Below are positions 60,503-64,000 of a stretch of DNA of 64,000 nucleotides, in pieces. The stretch comes from Atherix ibis (taxonomy: Eukaryota > Arthropoda > Insecta > Diptera > Athericidae). Each line of letters starts with the position of its first letter. Positions within the stretch are counted from its first letter, which is position 1. The notes under the pieces were generated by a model. The model ran no database searches and was not told the origin of the DNA. It was given only the letters and a program-made list of their open reading frames with translations. The stretch spans positions 9,385,811 to 9,449,810 of the forward strand of contig OY282605.1 in NCBI GenBank assembly GCA_958298945.1, given 5' to 3'. The position numbers and the translations under genes are program-made.

Positions 60503-61070
60503 TTGGTTAGTCGAAAAAGTTCGTGGTGTTTTTAATTAAAATAGAGACACTTCAATCAGATTGTTAAAATTATTTTATTCAAACCAAATATTCTCCATTA
60601 TTATTGATAATGTTTTGACATTTTTCGGACAGAGCCATGATTCCATCAGTATAGGAATTTGTGGCTTCTGGTTGAAAAACTTAGTCATCAAATGTGTGTA
60701 TGGACGAGCGTTATCGTAGTGGAAGACGACACCATTCCTATTGATCAATTCTGGCTGTTTGCTCTCAATCCCTTGATGTAATTTTTCGAGTTGCTCACAG
60801 AACAGTATTGAGTTAACAGTCTGACCGAACGGTAGCAGTTCATAATGAACAAATCCCTTCCAGTTCCACCATATACAAAACATAACTTTATTCACTGTCA
60901 ATTTCTTATGATCGTTTATCTCTCTTTTTCCATGATCTATTTCGAACGATATTCTCGTATTTTACACATTTTTTATCGCCAGTTTAGATTCGCTTCAGAA
61001 ATATTGTAGATCGATTTCATTGCGTTTCAGTAGCGTTTCGCAGTTGTTAGGTCGGTTCATCTACTTTTTC
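60503..61070 (-). mobile_element. Truncated, degenerate mariner relic
   Basis: The left edge TTGGTTAGTCGAAAAAGTTC after TA (60501-60502) looks like a mariner TIR. On the minus strand, 'TVNKVMFCIWWNWKGFVHYE' and 'LLPFGQTVNSILF' lead to 'VVFHYDNARPYTH', the second catalytic block. A deletion and frameshift then jump directly to the C-terminus 'GIMALSEKCQNIINNNGEYL' and a stop at about 60580, so the third catalytic block is lost. Upstream, 'CETLLKRNEID' is visible near 61035 with stops after it, where the first catalytic block should be. No right TIR is found. The sequence differs from both other mariners here, so it is a third lineage. Confidence 0.85.
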
Positions 61071-62369
61071 ACACTCAATTCATGAGGCATTCAATACCGA
61101 AAAAAGTGTTCATGTTACTTTTACTCTTTAAAATCAAAATTGTTCCACAAAAAAAATCAGGTGCGTTACTTAGGACTGTAGATGGATAAACGTTTGATTT
61201 ATATTCGATACAGTAATAAAACCCATATGGACATACGGAATATAACTTTGGAGGTCCATCGAATCGTAAATCCTCCTAATAATCGTCGATGCTTCCTATT
61301 CTGTGCTTAATATTATGAATCCGTCGTCACCTTAATTAATTTTGTTCGTAAATTGTCTGCTAGTCCTTATAAAAAATTCATATTCGACTCAAATCCTATT
61401 CTAACATAATTTTCCTCACTTCCCCTCTCGAAAACATGCATAAAAGCTTGAAAAACCAACAGTAATGCGATTTTCCTTCCATCGTTCATCTTCTGAGGGT
61501 TTTGTCTAACAACATCCCTTCTGATGGTTATTTATCTTAGAATTATGATTTTTTTGTTGTCAATAAACATACACAAAATGCATTTAAGTTATTTAGTGTA
61601 GAATTTGGTGTCCGCTCTTTTAATTATTCAATTTTACTTAATCTACACCGGAAAACATACACTTTCGAAATCGTTTGAACACATATAAGCCTAATAATGG
61701 GGTCTTTGTATATTGAAAAATTGATCTTGTAAACCATTACCATCAAATATACTATCACTTTTTATTTAAAGAAAAAAAATTCTCTGCTGTTAACTCCAAT
61801 TTTTTGTTACTATATTTGAACAAAGAGAAAAGTTCAAGCAATAAAAAAAAACTAAGACAACGAAAACAATGAGAAAAGGTAAGAAAAAACCTGAAATCAA
61901 ATCTTATGCAATGCATTCTGATTATCATAATCGACTTCTTTTAATCTAATAAGAAAATATATGTTACCTTGGCTCGATAGGCCTTGAGCCTTTATTTAAA
62001 TTGCACCAACAAAAGAAAAAAATTAATTCCAACTTTAACTGGAATAGTTTCAGAAAGTTGCCTAACGAAATGTTCGTCTATCAAAGTGAAGGTTGCCGTT
62101 TATCTGGTAGTGATTGTTTTTTTTTGTACCTGTTCTAATGTTAGGTGATATGAATTATTTAATAATAATTATTAGTGAAACGTTGTTGGTTACTAAATTT
62201 ATCTGTAATATTTGCACACACAAAACAAAACAAAAATTGTACAGAAAAAATTTAATGAAATCCGTTTACTTAAAATAATTTCTTTGGCAATTAAATTGTT
62301 TTGGTATATTTTGTACTTAAACTTCATTTACACAAAGAGTAATCAACATTTTCAAAATTCAGTATTTAA
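61071..62369. other. A+T-rich spacer, no gene recognised
   Basis: Ordinary A/T-rich sequence with only short chance frames. Confidence 0.5.
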
Positions 62370-64000
62370 AAAAAAAATTATATTAATTTGATTTAAAGAA
62401 AACTTCATTCTCTTTTGGTGGATTTTAGGTCAAAGTGTCCTTAGTAAAAGTTTTCAATTAGAAAATAAAAAACAACAATTAAAACTCGTTAATGATGAGC
62501 TTACACATATTTACAAATAATAAAATCTAATTTAAAAAAGATTGAATTTCTTTCGGGACGATTTTAGGACAAGTTAACTTAAAGATGTCAATTTAAAAAA
62601 AGATGCAAAAATAATCCATAAATAATAAAAAGTTTTTAAAATTAAAATACAAAATTATAACAATTTCGCTTTAAAAAAAATGAGTGATTACTTTAAAATT
62701 GGATTTTAGGTCAAAATAGACCTAAAGATACTCACGTAAAAAAACCAAATTTTATAAATAACAAACTCAAAATTAGTAAATTAATTTTGAATTTTATAGA
62801 AAATTTATTAAAAAGCAAACTGACCTAAAGATGCTAACCTATTTATTGGAACCTTTTAATTTTTAAAAACAAAAACGTAAAAACGTTTTCCCACAATTCT
62901 TAAAAATTCAAAATGACTCAAAAATTTTGCTCTAAAAAGATTGATTTTTCTTGACTTTAAATTAGGTCAAATAAGACCTTAAAATACCACAAGAAAGCTA
63001 AATTTTATAAATAACAAACTTAAAATTAGTTAATAAATTTTGAACTTTTATAGAAAATTTATTAAAAAGTAAACTTTTTTCTTGGACAATTTTAGGTCAA
63101 ACTGACCTAAAGATGCTGACCTCTTTATTGGAACCTTTTAATTTTTAAAAGCAAAATCGTAAAAATGTTTTTCTACAATTCTTAAGAATTCAAAATGACT
63201 CAAAAAATTTCTAAAAAATTTTGCTCTAAAATGATTGATTTTTTCTTCATTTTAAATTAGGTCAAATGAGACCTTAAAATACCACAAAAAGCTATATATT
63301 ATAAATAACAAACTCAAAATAATTAAATACCCCAAAAAAAAGTTTAAGGTCATACTGACCTTAAAGTCCTAATTTTATAAGTGAAAATACCCCAGTAAAA
63401 AATCGATAGCAGGTGATCATTTTTCAATTTTACTTTAGACAATTTTGCTCCAAAAACATTGATTTTTCTCTTGCGGGACATTAGGTCAAATTATAATTAA
63501 ATCCAAAATTTGTAAAATATATTTGATTCTTTTTAGAAAATTTGATAAAATGTCAAATTATTTCCGATAATTTTTAAAATTTTGCTTTAAAAAGATTGAT
63601 TTTTTCATGACTGTAAATTAGGTCTGTAAAACCTAAAAAATGATTTTTTCATGACTGTAAATACAAAAAAAACTATATTTTATAATTTACCCAAAATAAC
63701 CACATAAAATTGGTTTTTATTTTTAAAGAAAACTGGTTTGAAAGAGGCGATAATCCGTTCGGATTGTTTTAGGTCAAACTGATCTGAAGGTCCCAGTTTT
63801 CATAAACAAAACCACAAAAATATTTTTTCATAATCCATGATGAGTGAAAAATGGTCATCCTTATTTTTGATAATTTTAAAAATTGTACTTGAACTTTATT
63901 CAATGGAAAATAGGTCAAATTAGACCTAAAGATATTTACATAAAAAAACCCTAAATTTAGTTAATAGTCTAAATGGTATAAAGAAATTTTGAATTTTTAA
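62370..64000. repeat. Degenerate tandem array with AGGTCA...TGACCT motifs, continuing past the window
   Basis: A unit of roughly 130-150 bp (often pairing into about 290 bp) contains TTTTAGGTCAAACTGACCTA followed by AAGATGC, then 'AATAACAAACTCAAAAT', 'TTTTGCTCTAAAA', and GATTGATTTTTC. The motif appears, intact or decayed, near 62428, 62567, 62705, 62963, 63091, 63255, 63340, 63483, 63615, 63766 and 63908. The best-conserved pair of units lies at about 62745-63300. AGGTCA and TGACCT form inverted half-sites three bases apart in several units. No frame is open throughout. Confidence 0.78.

Noticed and set aside
1..64000. tRNA or rRNA genes
   Set aside because: I looked for box B-like GGTTCGA words with a matching acceptor stem and found none convincing; a covariance-model search would settle it.

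Overview
The window looks like nuclear DNA from an insect, most likely a fly or midge; the species cannot be told. The evidence is its A+T-rich composition, a split gene of the MADF-BESS type (a domain pair characteristic of insect regulators), insect-style mariner elements, many transposon relics and long non-coding stretches. There is no sign of bacterial gene organisation: no operons, no ribosome binding sites, and almost no long open frames outside transposons and minisatellites.

Only two coding units look intact. The first is a three-exon MADF-BESS gene on the minus strand (6984-8360), reconstructed at 221 aa with matching splice phases, a poly(A) signal downstream and a G+C-richer upstream block (8361-9599). 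The second is the transposase of a complete mariner (DD34D) element at 45804-47097, with near-identical 29-bp terminal inverted repeats, TA target duplications and an uninterrupted 350-aa frame.

Most of the rest is transposon debris and tandem repeats. One family dominates: an IS630/Tc1/mariner-superfamily element with termini close to GGTTATCCATTTTGTG, a subterminal palindrome TTTGACAGCTGTCAAA and broken transposase frames. In one relic the second and third catalytic positions are 41 residues apart, so I call it DD41D (rosa-like). Copies lie at 1-170, 205-1182, 2832-3543, 5453-6232, 9774-11600, 13982-15661, 31770-33585, 36369-38530 and 57113-59024. Many are internally duplicated or triplicated, and in two places the palindrome-bearing terminus has become a tandem array (3483-4170 and 11551-12070). 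Two more mariner relics (19312-20365 and 60503-61070), the 3' end of a dead LINE (52641-53444), a nested MITE (10232-10560) and a doubtful Tc1-like relic (26825-27420) complete the mobile elements.

Satellite-like DNA is the other theme. There is a 20-21-bp minisatellite (17057-17675); a 42-bp minisatellite with a 378-bp higher-order period and open frames (28066-29908); a ~140-bp array (40140-41400); a ~485-bp array carrying repeated AGATGGCGC motifs (48060-49880); and an array with AGGTCA/TGACCT inverted half-sites (62370-64000). Between these lie A+T-rich stretches where I see no gene. I found no tRNA, rRNA, CRISPR array or defence system. The most unusual material is the repeated conversion of transposon ends and bodies into tandem arrays, the ordered 42-bp minisatellite, and the inverted 29-bp sequences bracketing the MADF-BESS gene.
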